Shown: piece after piece, positions 1 to 6,857 of the stretch
Position numbering within the stretch: position 1 is the stretch's first letter
Layout: each line of letters begins with the position of its first letter
Notes under the pieces: model-generated
The model's input: only the letters and a program-made list of their open reading frames with translations
What the model was told of the DNA's origin: nothing
The model's database searches: none
Source: W0P28-013 sp963621145
GTDB taxonomy: Bacteria > Bacteroidota > Bacteroidia > Bacteroidales > Paludibacteraceae
Assembly (NCBI GenBank): GCA_963621145.1
Contig: CAVFDI010000032.1
Location: 1 to 21,294 of the forward strand
DNA: 21,294 bases
Reading direction: 5' to 3'
Made by a program: the position numbers and the translations under genes

Positions 1-140
1 ATTTCAAATTTCAGATTTCAAATTTCAGATTTCAAATTATCGGCATCAAAAACGATGCTATGCTTTAATTAAATAATTAGAAATTAGATAATTAGTTAAT
101 TAATTATTCCTCATTCCTCACTCCTAATTCCTAATTCATT
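1..140 (-). repeat. Composite tandem-repeat spacer, copy A (heptamers, core, octamers, heptamers)
   Basis: On the plus strand, positions 1-38 are about five units of ATTTCAR. A 22-bp core (39-60) follows, then AT-rich octamers of the AATTAGAT type (about 65-104), then five heptamers of the ATTCCTM type (106-140). The core contains GCATC-N6-GATGC on the minus strand, a small hairpin. The last heptamers are inside the murC coding sequence and encode its final nine residues. Read with transcription (minus strand), the order after murC is octamers, core, then YTGAAAT heptamers. The same arrangement recurs at 4030-4126. The repeat is directly visible; its function is unknown. Confidence 0.85.
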
Positions 141-1484
141 AACAATCTGCGGCAGCATGGTGTCGAGGTCGCCAGCGCCAAGCGTGAGCAGCACATCGAA
201 CTGTTGTGTTTTCAGAAAATTGATGAGTTCGGCCTTGGTAGTCAGGTGTTTAGAACAAGTTATCTCGTCGTAAATTGTCTTCGACGATATGCCTTCGATG
301 GGCTTTTCGCGAGCAGGGTAGAGCTCCACCAAAACTGCCTCGTCGAGGTGCGAAAGTGCCGCTGCAAATTCGTGATAGAAGTCGCGCGTGCGAGTGTAGA
401 GGTGCGGTTGGAACACGCCAAGCACTTTTTTGTCGGCATAGAGCGCCTTCACAGATTTGATGCTCGATTCCAGTTCCACTGGGTGGTGCGCATAGTCGTC
501 GATAATGGTGAGGCGGTCGGTTTTGAGCCAAATCTCGAACCTGCGCCGAATGCCTGCGTACGACTTCATGCCGCTGCGCAATTCGTCGGCAGTTACACCA
601 TTGAGCCACGCCACAGCCATCGCTGCTACGCCGTTTTCGATGTTCACTAGCACTGGCACACCCAGTTCTATGTTGCGCACGGTTTCGGTGGGTGTAACAA
701 AATCGAAAATGATAGTGCCGTTGCCAATGCGGATATTTTCGGCATAAAAATCGGCTTTTTCTTTGGCAGAATAGGTGTAGAGACGCACATTTTTGTCAAG
801 ACGCGGTTGCAGCGCAATGCCTTTTTTCATCAGCAGACAGCCGCCTTCGGCAATGAGCGAGGTGAAATGCGCAAAACTCTCGATGTAGGCCTCGTGCGTG
901 CCGTAAATGTCGAGGTGGTCGGCATCGACGGCCGTAACCACTGCCATGTAGGGCGACAAATGGTGGAACGAACGATCGAATTCGTCGGCTTCTATCACCA
1001 CCAAATCGCTTTTGTCGGAAAGCAAAAGATTGCTCGTGTAATTTTTCGAAATTCCGCCTAGGAAAGCATTGCAATCGACGTGACTCTCTTTCAGCAGGTG
1101 CGCTAGCATGGTCGATGTGGTGGTTTTGCCGTGCGTTCCAGCCACACACAATCCGCGTTCGAGACGCGTAATCTCGCCAAGCACTTGCGCACGTTTTTCG
1201 ATATTGAAATGATGTTCGCGGAAATAGCAAAACTCTGTATGTTCGGCAGGAATGGCGGGCGTGTAGACTACCAGCGTGTCGTTGGCATTGCGAAAATCGG
1301 CAGGAATTTGCGCCACATCGTCGGTGTAGTGAATGGCGATACCTTCGGCTTCGAGTTCGCGGCAGAGCTCGCTGCGAGTGCGGTCGTAGCCAGCCACGCG
1401 GAATCCTTTAGCATGAAAATAGCGTGCAATGGCGCTCATGCCAATGCCTCCCACACCCAAAAAATAGAAATTTTTGTATTGCAT
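111..1484 (-). CDS. murC: UDP-N-acetylmuramate--L-alanine ligase MurC
   Basis: This cytoplasmic ligase adds L-Ala to UDP-MurNAc using ATP, the first step in building the peptidoglycan stem peptide. The 457-residue protein has the usual family length. An N-terminal nucleotide-binding motif, GVGGIGMSAIA, lies at residues 10-20. The ATP-binding loop GTHGKTTT is at 116-123. The central domain carries a DADHLDIYGT segment, and DDYAHHP marks the start of the C-terminal domain. The ATG at 1484 fits family N-termini. The gene is last of the dcw run seen here; ftsQ, ftsA and ftsZ would be expected beyond position 1, outside the window. The ATG is only 3 bases from the stop of a transposase remnant, so its present upstream region is foreign DNA. 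The final residues NELGIRSEE are encoded by the heptamer array, so the natural C-terminus has probably been replaced or extended. Confidence 0.97.
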   Translation of the reverse strand: MQYKNFYFLGVGGIGMSAIARYFHAKGFRVAGYDRTRSELCRELEAEGIAIHYTDDVAQIPADFRNANDTLVVYTPAIPAEHTEFCYFREHHFNIEKRAQVLGEITRLERGLCVAGTHGKTTTSTMLAHLLKESHVDCNAFLGGISKNYTSNLLLSDKSDLVVIEADEFDRSFHHLSPYMAVVTAVDADHLDIYGTHEAYIESFAHFTSLIAEGGCLLMKKGIALQPRLDKNVRLYTYSAKEKADFYAENIRIGNGTIIFDFVTPTETVRNIELGVPVLVNIENGVAAMAVAWLNGVTADELRSGMKSYAGIRRRFEIWLKTDRLTIIDDYAHHPVELESSIKSVKALYADKKVLGVFQPHLYTRTRDFYHEFAAALSHLDEAVLVELYPAREKPIEGISSKTIYDEITCSKHLTTKAELINFLKTQQFDVLLTLGAGDLDTMLPQIVNELGIRSEE

Positions 1485-1487
1485 AGT

Positions 1488-1649
1488 TTATTCGTTGTAT
1501 TCATCAGATGACCAATTATAGACATTTTGATCGATATAATCAGCCAAGTGATTCATTTCTATATAATTTCGTATAACATGTTCATGATAGCGCGGCTGCC
1601 ATTTAAAATCGATTTTGTTTTCGATTGCAAAATATTGGGTATCAATTTT
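1488..1649 (-). pseudogene. C-terminal remnant of a REP-associated tyrosine transposase (RAYT, IS200-like)
   Basis: An open stretch of 53 codons ending in TAA at 1488-1490 has no start codon of its own and is preceded in frame by TGA at 1650-1652. It encodes FKWQPRYHEHVIRN, then EMNHLADYIDQNVYNW. This fits the conserved C-terminal pattern of Bacteroidota RAYT/IS200-like transposases as I know it (F-x-WQ, YHDHIIRN, then YI-x-x-N-x-x-x-W). The catalytic part of the protein (HUH motif and Tyr) is absent, so it is a dead 3' end. It overlaps in another frame the open reading frame running on from the methyltransferase fragment at 1559-1873, which places a recombination junction near 1640-1650. The family call is from motif memory, not a search. 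Confidence 0.7.
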
Positions 1650-1873
1650 TCAAACTTTGGCTCTTCATTATTTTCAATATATGCTTTTTGTAAGCAATAC
1701 GAGAGAAACATTAAGTCCGAGGTATATACCGTATAACCTAAGCTCTTGTAAAAGCGCGCAACATTGGTTGTACCAGAGAAAAAGTCGAAAAACGATTCTC
1801 CAACAACGCCATTTGCCACCAGAATTTGGTAAATTTTGTCGATGATATTTTCCTTGTTCCCGATGTAGCGCAT
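1559..1873 (-). pseudogene. N-terminal fragment of a second adenine-specific DNA methyltransferase (D12-like)
   Basis: The reading frame starts at an ATG (1871-1873) and gives MRYIGNKENIIDKIYQIL, then the AdoMet-binding motif FFDFFSGTTNVARFYKSLGY, and YTSDLMFLSYCLQKAYIENN. These match the N-terminus of D12-type N6-adenine methyltransferases (RYIGNK opening, F-x-G motif I, then the aromatic FSY segment). The homology stops after about 80 residues, around PKFEKLIPN. Beyond that the frame runs out of register through the transposase remnant to a TAG at 1559. The target-recognition domain and the PPY catalytic motif are missing, so it cannot be an active enzyme. The ATG lies beside the N-gap, so the gene probably followed the other methyltransferase in tandem. 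The base composition is AT-rich, unlike murC. Confidence 0.75.
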
Positions 1874-1875
1874 CT

Positions 1876-2147
1876 NNNNNNNNNNNNNNNNNNNNNNNNN
1901 NNNNNNNNNNNNNNNNNNNNNNNNNNNNNNNNNNNNNNNNNNNNNNNNNNNNNNNNNNNNNNNNNNNNNNNNNNNNNNNNNNNNNNNNNNNNNNNNNNNN
2001 NNNNNNNNNNNNNNNNNNNNNNNNNNNNNNNNNNNNNNNNNNNNNNNNNNNNNNNNNNNNNNNNNNNNNNNNNNNNNNNNNNNNNNNNNNNNNNNNNNNN
2101 NNNNNNNNNNNNNNNNNNNNNNNNNNNNNNNNNNNNNNNNNNNNNNN
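1876..2147. other. Assembly gap (272 N)
   Basis: This is a run of N inside the methyltransferase island. About 270 bases would fit the missing C-terminal 90 or so residues of the upstream methyltransferase, whose frame is open at 2148. That is an inference, since the gap length may only be an estimate. Confidence 0.99.
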
Positions 2148-2831
2148 CCAACCAGTGAAACCACGCTTGCCGTCATTATATGTTCCCGTGGTAATCAAAT
2201 AGGGTGGATAGCAATAAACAAAATCGTTTTCAGTCAGTTCCGAAAAATCAAACTCATCAAAATTTTTACTTGTAAATTCTACATTTTTCAGATGAATGGC
2301 ATCGATAAAATTAATTAGATTGCTTTCCATTCGCTGATTGAAACAGCTTCGTTCTCTTCCAAATGGGTTGTTAAATTCATGCGAATTATTAAATCGTATT
2401 TGATGATTAAATGAAAAAGCGACTAACACAAATAAATCTAATGCATTCCTATTTGTATTTTACAATTTACGAAGTCGTTTATATCCATCTTCATTTGCTA
2501 GCGATAAATCAAATTCATTGATTCTGTCTTTGATGTGTTGTAAAATTTCATCTTTGCTTTTCTCTTGTAATGATTTGTATAAATCAATCAAAAAGGTAAG
2601 ATTGTCGTTGAAAATGATTTTGTTCGCTGTTACATTTAATCCTACATTGCACCCACCGCAGAACAAATCGACGAATGTGTCAATATTTTTTGGAAACGAA
2701 GGCAAAATTTGTGGCAGAATCTTATATTTTCCGCCAATGTAGTTCATCGGTGATGATATAAAGCCATAGCGCGCTATCGATTCTTCGACAAACAACAAGG
2801 GTGTTTCTATGTTTGAAAAATTATCGACCAT
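2148..2831 (-). pseudogene. D12-class N6-adenine DNA methyltransferase, broken by a stop codon and a catalytic substitution
   Basis: Family features, in order from an ATG at 2831: SPMNYIGGKYKILPQIL (N-terminal GGK motif), TFVDLFCGGCNVGLNV (AdoMet-binding motif I), IIFNDN, YKRLRKL, SFNHQIRFNN, FNNPFGRERSCFNQRM, then FVYCYPPYL. The last would be FVYCDPPYL in an active enzyme. Codon 124 is TAA (2460-2462), exactly where the family has Tyr in the YN motif, and reading continues in the same frame to the gap at 2147. Codon 208 (2208-2210) is TAT where DPPY needs Asp. The enzyme would have methylated adenine in a short DNA site, either as an orphan or in a restriction-modification pair. Two independent lesions indicate decay, unless both are sequencing errors close to the gap. 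A sampled line (2581-2640) is about 27% G+C, against about 57% for a line in murG (3001-3060). Confidence 0.85.
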
Positions 2832-2882
2832 CGTCCCTACAATAAGCCCCCTACATTCAAAAAATAAAATTTTTACTTCATT

Positions 2883-2926
2883 TTGTACGCACGTTGTATA
2901 TACGTTGTGCGCACATTGTATATACA
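2883..2926. repeat. Four tandem 11-bp units, TTGTRYRYACR
   Basis: The units are TTGTACGCACG, TTGTATATACG, TTGTGCGCACA and TTGTATATACA, laid head to tail with no spacer. Each centre is a palindrome or near-palindrome (GTATATAC, GTGCGCAC). The run alternates purine and pyrimidine apart from the TT at each boundary. It lies between the murG stop and the methyltransferase ATG, about 50-95 bases upstream of that ATG. It could be an operator array at one site per helical turn, or a Z-DNA-prone segment. The repeat is certain; any role is inference. Confidence 0.9.
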
Positions 2927-2932
2927 AATCGA

Positions 2933-4018
2933 CTATTTTACTAGTTTCAAAACTTCGTTGGCAATGCGGCGAGCCGAATCGCGCTGCGCCAAACCAAGGG
3001 CGTTGGTCGAGAGCGTGGCAAGGTGTGCATTGTCGGTGATGAGCTCCAGTGCCGTATCTACCAACGTGGCGGGCGCGTCCACATCTTTCACAAGCACGGC
3101 AGCATTGCGGCGAACCAGCGCCATGGCATTGTGCGTCTGGTGATCCTCGGCCACATTGGGCGACGGCACAAGAATGCTAGGCTTGCCTAGCAGACAGAGT
3201 TCCGAAATGCTGCTTGCTCCAGCGCGCGAAATGACCAAATCGGCCATGGCATACGCCAAATCCATGCGTGCCACGAAATCGGTAACTATCAACCTATCGC
3301 AGGCAAATGGTTCGGCTGCGCGGCGGCAATCGTCGATGTAGATTTTGCCCGTTTGCCACAGAATTTGAATGCCTGAGTCGAGCAGTTGCTGCAGGTGCGC
3401 CTTCACGCTGTTGTTGATGGTGCGTGCGCCCAGACTGCCGCCAATGATGAGTAGCGTTTTGCGCGATGGGTCGAACCCAAATTCGCGATAAGCTTCGTCC
3501 TTTGTGCCTTGCAGCAGATTTTGCCGCACAGGATTGCCTGTGAGAATGATTTTATCGGCAGGGAAAAATCGCTCCATGCCCTCGTATGCCACGCAGATTT
3601 TGGAAGCATCGTTTTTCAAAAGTTTGTTGGTGACGCCAGCAAAACCATTCTGCTCTTGCAAAAGCACTGGAATGCCCATGCGTGCAGCCACTTTCATAGC
3701 CGCACCGCTAGCGTATCCGCCCACGCCAATCGCCACATCGGGACGAAATTCTTTGATGATTCGTCGCACACGGCACATGCTTTTCAGCAGATTGATGACG
3801 ATGGGAATGTTGCGCAGCAGATTTTTGCGGTCGAAGCCCTGAACTGGCAGTCCGACTATACGGTAGCCTGCCGCTGGCACGCGCTCCATCTCCATTCGTC
3901 CAAGTGCGCCAACAAAAAGTATTTCGCAGTCGGGTTGAGCCTCGCGCAGAGCGTTGGCAATGCTCACCGCGGGAAAAATATGTCCGCCCGTACCGCCGCC
4001 AGAGATTAGGAATTTCAT
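2933..4018 (-). CDS. murG: Lipid II synthase, UDP-GlcNAc transferase MurG
   Basis: This peripheral membrane GT-B glycosyltransferase transfers GlcNAc from UDP-GlcNAc to lipid I on the cytoplasmic face, giving lipid II. The N-terminal glycine loop SGGGTGGH is at residues 6-13. The C-terminal donor-binding segment ISRAGASSISELCLLGKP, followed by PNVAEDHQTHNA, is intact. From the ATG at 4018 the product is 361 residues, normal for the family. A longer frame begins at a TTG at 4036, but that TTG lies inside the heptamer repeat and is not credible. The gene is separated from ftsW by a repeat spacer and is followed closely (within about 100 bases) by the AT-rich methyltransferase island rather than directly by murC, its usual neighbour. 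Confidence 0.97.
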   Translation of the reverse strand: MKFLISGGGTGGHIFPAVSIANALREAQPDCEILFVGALGRMEMERVPAAGYRIVGLPVQGFDRKNLLRNIPIVINLLKSMCRVRRIIKEFRPDVAIGVGGYASGAAMKVAARMGIPVLLQEQNGFAGVTNKLLKNDASKICVAYEGMERFFPADKIILTGNPVRQNLLQGTKDEAYREFGFDPSRKTLLIIGGSLGARTINNSVKAHLQQLLDSGIQILWQTGKIYIDDCRRAAEPFACDRLIVTDFVARMDLAYAMADLVISRAGASSISELCLLGKPSILVPSPNVAEDHQTHNAMALVRRNAAVLVKDVDAPATLVDTALELITDNAHLATLSTNALGLAQRDSARRIANEVLKLVK

Positions 4019-4029
4019 TTTTTTTCTAG

Positions 4030-4126
4030 ATTTCAAATTTCAGATTTCAAATTTCAGATTTCAGATCATCTGTATCAGAAACGATGCTAGTCTAATTAAG
4101 TAATTGAAAATTAAGTAATTAAATAA
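4030..4126 (-). repeat. Composite tandem-repeat spacer, copy B (heptamers, core, octamers)
   Basis: On the plus strand, five ATTTCAR heptamers (4030-4064) precede a core at 4068-4089 that matches the copy A core (39-60) at 19 of 22 positions. AT-rich octamers of the TAATTAAG type then run up to the ftsW stop. In copy A the core forms a GCATC/GATGC hairpin; here one stem pair is lost (GCATC/GATAC). The heptamers end about 11 bases before the murG ATG, so they lie in its translation-initiation region. Order and orientation match copy A. Confidence 0.85.
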
Positions 4127-5365
4127 TTATTCGGTAGATTGTTCTGTGGTAACGACGTCGGGCGTGGCTTCTTGGTTTTGTGCGGCGTAGTTGGTGATGT
4201 TAAGCAGCAACCCGAAATAGACGCTCGAAACCAAAATTGATGTGCCACCGCGCGTGATGAGCGGCAAAGGTTGACCCGTCACTGGAATGAGTGCAACGCA
4301 CACCATCATGTGTATAAGTGCCTGAATCACAATCATTAACGATACACCAATGGCCAAAACCGCTGGGAAAACTTTTGTCGATTTTGTGGCGATATGTCCC
4401 GCGCGCCACAGCAAAATCACATAGAGAAATATCACGCCTATGCCGCCCAGAAGTGCGCCGCCTTCTTCCACCACAATGGAATAGACAAAATCGCTGTAGG
4501 CCTGTGGCAGATTGTTGCGCAGTTGGCTCGAACCGGGCAAATGGGGCATGAGTCCGCCTTGTGCAATGGCAACTTGCGAATAGATGACTTGCCGATTGGT
4601 GTCGTTCACGCCCTTGTCTTCCTCGCCGTGGCGAGTGATACGATTTTTCCAAGTGTAGGCGCGCCCAAACACTTTGTAGTAGCCCGATTGCAAAACGTTC
4701 AAATCTTTGCGAACATGGTTTTCGTCGTCAAGAAAATGTTCCTGTGGAATGATGAACGCCAAGGCGATGATCATTACCACGGGAATCAAAGTTGCGCAGA
4801 GCAGTGTCATGAGGCGTTTGAAAGCGATGCCGCCGCAGAAAAGCATAAAGAAAATGACGCAAAACAGCAGTCCCGCCGTCGAAAGGTTGCCCGGAAAAAT
4901 CAGTCCGCAAGTAGCAAAAATCATCAGAATAACCCATTTGAAATTGCGCTGTTCGTAGTCGGGTGTGGCGGGATCTTTCGAGCGTTGAATCCAGTCAGCC
5001 ACCGAAAGAATCAGTCCAAATTTGGCTATTTCGGACGGCTGAAGACCAAAAATCCAACGTGCGCTACCATTCACCGAATCGCCTGAAAGAAATGTGAACA
5101 GCAGCAAAATCAGCGAAAAAATCCACGCAACCCAGCCAATCATGCGGATATATTTGTAATTGCAATGCAAAATTCCGATTATTGCAAGAAAGCCGAGAAA
5201 CAGGTGCCCAGCGTGTTGCAGCAGCGGACCGATGGTCGACGAGGCATTGCGCACAAAGAAACTCTGCGAGCTAAAACCCTCGACCAACGAAATGCAAACC
5301 AGAAATCCGTAGATGACCCAGATGACGCGTTCGCCTTTGAAGATATTTTTTGTTAATTCGTCCAA
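4127..5365 (-). CDS. ftsW: Septal peptidoglycan glycosyltransferase FtsW (SEDS family)
   Basis: This polytopic inner-membrane SEDS enzyme polymerises lipid II into glycan strands at the septum together with the class B PBP encoded upstream. The 412-residue protein shows about ten hydrophobic segments. Family signatures are NGSARWIFGLQPSEIAKF in the first half, AYSDFVYSIVVEEGG with the Asp that corresponds to the catalytic residue of SEDS enzymes, and PVTGQPLPLITRGGTS near the C-terminus. A hydrophilic stretch between (about residues 210-275) fits the large periplasmic loop. The start lies 21 bases after the murD stop, so the two are probably translated from one message. I see nothing unusual in it. 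Confidence 0.96.
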   Translation of the reverse strand: MDELTKNIFKGERVIWVIYGFLVCISLVEGFSSQSFFVRNASSTIGPLLQHAGHLFLGFLAIIGILHCNYKYIRMIGWVAWIFSLILLLFTFLSGDSVNGSARWIFGLQPSEIAKFGLILSVADWIQRSKDPATPDYEQRNFKWVILMIFATCGLIFPGNLSTAGLLFCVIFFMLFCGGIAFKRLMTLLCATLIPVVMIIALAFIIPQEHFLDDENHVRKDLNVLQSGYYKVFGRAYTWKNRITRHGEEDKGVNDTNRQVIYSQVAIAQGGLMPHLPGSSQLRNNLPQAYSDFVYSIVVEEGGALLGGIGVIFLYVILLWRAGHIATKSTKVFPAVLAIGVSLMIVIQALIHMMVCVALIPVTGQPLPLITRGGTSILVSSVYFGLLLNITNYAAQNQEATPDVVTTEQSTE

Positions 5366-5386
5366 AATGGTCTGATTATCAGTGGA

Positions 5387-6730
5387 TTATAATTTTCTTA
5401 CGCACTCTTTGAATTGTTCGCCGCGGTCCTCGTAGTTTTTGAAGAGATCGAAACTAGCGCAGCAGGGCGAGAGCAGCACGGTGTCGCCATCGTGAGCCAC
5501 TTCGTAGGCTTTGCGCACGCACTCTTCCATCGATTTCACCTCGTACATTTGGCAGGTGCAGTGATCTTGCCAAAAATCGAACAGTTTTTTGTTGTCGACG
5601 CCAAGGAATATGAGCGTGTGTACTTTTTCGCGCACCAGATGCTCAATTTCGGAGTAGTCGTTGCCTTTGTCGGTGCCGCCAAGAATAAGCACTGTGGGCG
5701 TTTTCATGCTTTGTAGCGCATACCAGCACGAGTTCACATTGGTGGCTTTCGAATCGTTCACATAGCGCACGCCACGCACCGAAGCCACGTATTCCAAGCG
5801 ATGTTCCACGCCTTGAAATTCGGCCAGCGATTTGCGAATGGTCTCTTTGCGAATGTTGACCAATTGCGCCGCCAAGCCAGCCGCCATCGAGTTGTAGACG
5901 TTGTGTGTGCCTTGCAGCGATAGCTCGTCGGCGGGCATCACAAGGTCGTTGTCGTGGTGCGGCGATTTGATATTCAGGTCGTTATCTTCGATAAAAGCCC
6001 AAGTCGTTTCAGTTTTTTCGAGCGCAAAAGGCAGTAATTTGGCTTTGATATTGCGTTTTTCAATCTCGGCTTTTAGCACGGGATCGTCGTTCCAATAGAT
6101 GAAGGCATCTTCGGGCGTTTGGTTCTGAAGAATGCGGAATTTGGAATCGATATAATTTTGAAATTTATGATCGTAGCGGTCGAGGTGGTCGGGCGTGATG
6201 TTCAGAATAACTGATACATCGGCCTTGAAATCGTACATGCCATCGAGTTGGAACGAGCTGAGCTCAAGCACATAAAAATCGAAATTGCACTCTGCCACTT
6301 GCCAAGCGAAACTTTTGCCAACATTGCCAGCCAAACCGACGTTCAGTCCTTCATTTTTCAAGATGAAATAGGTGAGCATGGTGGTTGTGGTTTTGCCGTT
6401 CGAACCTGTGATACAGATTTTTTTTGCGTTGGTGTAGCGTGCGGCAAATTCTATTTCGGAGATGATGGGCGTGCCTTGGGCGCGTAGTGCGCAGACCATT
6501 GGCGCTGTTTCGGGAATGCCGGGACTTTTCACCACTTCGGTGGCGTTCAGAATGAGTGCCTCGGTGTGACCGCCTTCCTCGTAGGGCAAGCCGCGACGGT
6601 CGAGTTCGGCTTTGTACTCGGGCTTGAGCGTGCCTTTGTCCGAAAGGAACACATCGTAGCCCTCTTTTTTTGCCAAAATGGCCGTTCCAACGCCACTTTC
6701 GCCACCTCCAAGAATTACTAAACGTTTCAT
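5387..6730 (-). CDS. murD: UDP-N-acetylmuramoyl-L-alanine--D-glutamate ligase MurD
   Basis: This cytoplasmic Mur ligase adds D-Glu to UDP-MurNAc-L-Ala. The N-terminal Rossmann start is LVILGGGESGVG (residues 4-15). The ATP loop GSNGKTTTT is at 109-117. NITPDHLDRY and the NDSKATN segment of the C-terminal domain are both present, as is the SPCCASFDLFKNYEDRG motif close to the end. At 447 residues it is normal length. The next gene, ftsW, follows after 21 bases. Upstream, the spacer to mraY contains an N-gap flanked by the octamer repeat, so the native spacing is unknown. Confidence 0.97.
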   Translation of the reverse strand: MKRLVILGGGESGVGTAILAKKEGYDVFLSDKGTLKPEYKAELDRRGLPYEEGGHTEALILNATEVVKSPGIPETAPMVCALRAQGTPIISEIEFAARYTNAKKICITGSNGKTTTTMLTYFILKNEGLNVGLAGNVGKSFAWQVAECNFDFYVLELSSFQLDGMYDFKADVSVILNITPDHLDRYDHKFQNYIDSKFRILQNQTPEDAFIYWNDDPVLKAEIEKRNIKAKLLPFALEKTETTWAFIEDNDLNIKSPHHDNDLVMPADELSLQGTHNVYNSMAAGLAAQLVNIRKETIRKSLAEFQGVEHRLEYVASVRGVRYVNDSKATNVNSCWYALQSMKTPTVLILGGTDKGNDYSEIEHLVREKVHTLIFLGVDNKKLFDFWQDHCTCQMYEVKSMEECVRKAYEVAHDGDTVLLSPCCASFDLFKNYEDRGEQFKECVRKL

Positions 6731-6740
6731 AGTACTTCGT

Positions 6741-6831
6741 NNNNNNNNNNNNNNNNNNNNNNNNNNNNNNNNNNNNNNNNNNNNNNNNNNNNNNNNNNNN
6801 NNNNNNNNNNNNNNNNNNNNNNNNNNNNNNN
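6741..6831. other. Assembly gap (91 N) in the mraY-murD spacer
   Basis: This is a run of N that starts 10 bases upstream of the murD ATG. The sequence on its mraY side is the same AT-rich octamer repeat that opens the composite spacers at 61-104 and 4090-4126. The gap therefore probably hides a third composite copy that short-read assembly could not cross (inference). Confidence 0.99.
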
Positions 6832-6856
6832 GTAATTAGATAATTGAATAATTGAC
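6832..6856 (-). repeat. Octamer-type repeat remnant beside the gap
   Basis: The plus-strand sequence TAATTAGATAATTGAATAATT lies directly after the mraY stop in transcription order. It resembles the octamer parts of copies A and B, which likewise sit next to the stop codons of murC and ftsW. The remainder is lost in the N run. Confidence 0.6.
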
Positions 6857-6857
6857 T

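Noticed and set aside
2430..2462. A frameshift explanation for the split methyltransferase at 2148-2831.
   Set aside because: The two halves are in the same frame, and translation through TAA gives the expected conserved segment, so it is a nonsense change and not an indel.
1488..2931. A functional new defence system in the murG-murC island.
   Set aside because: All recognisable genes there are truncated or carry inactivating changes, and no restriction endonuclease or other effector is visible, though 272 bases are unread.
4019..4036. Upstream TTG starts for murG (4036), phoH (20284) and marR (20296).
   Set aside because: The murG one lies in the heptamer repeat, the phoH one overlaps its own -7 box, and the marR one is upstream of its promoter; downstream ATGs fit family N-termini.
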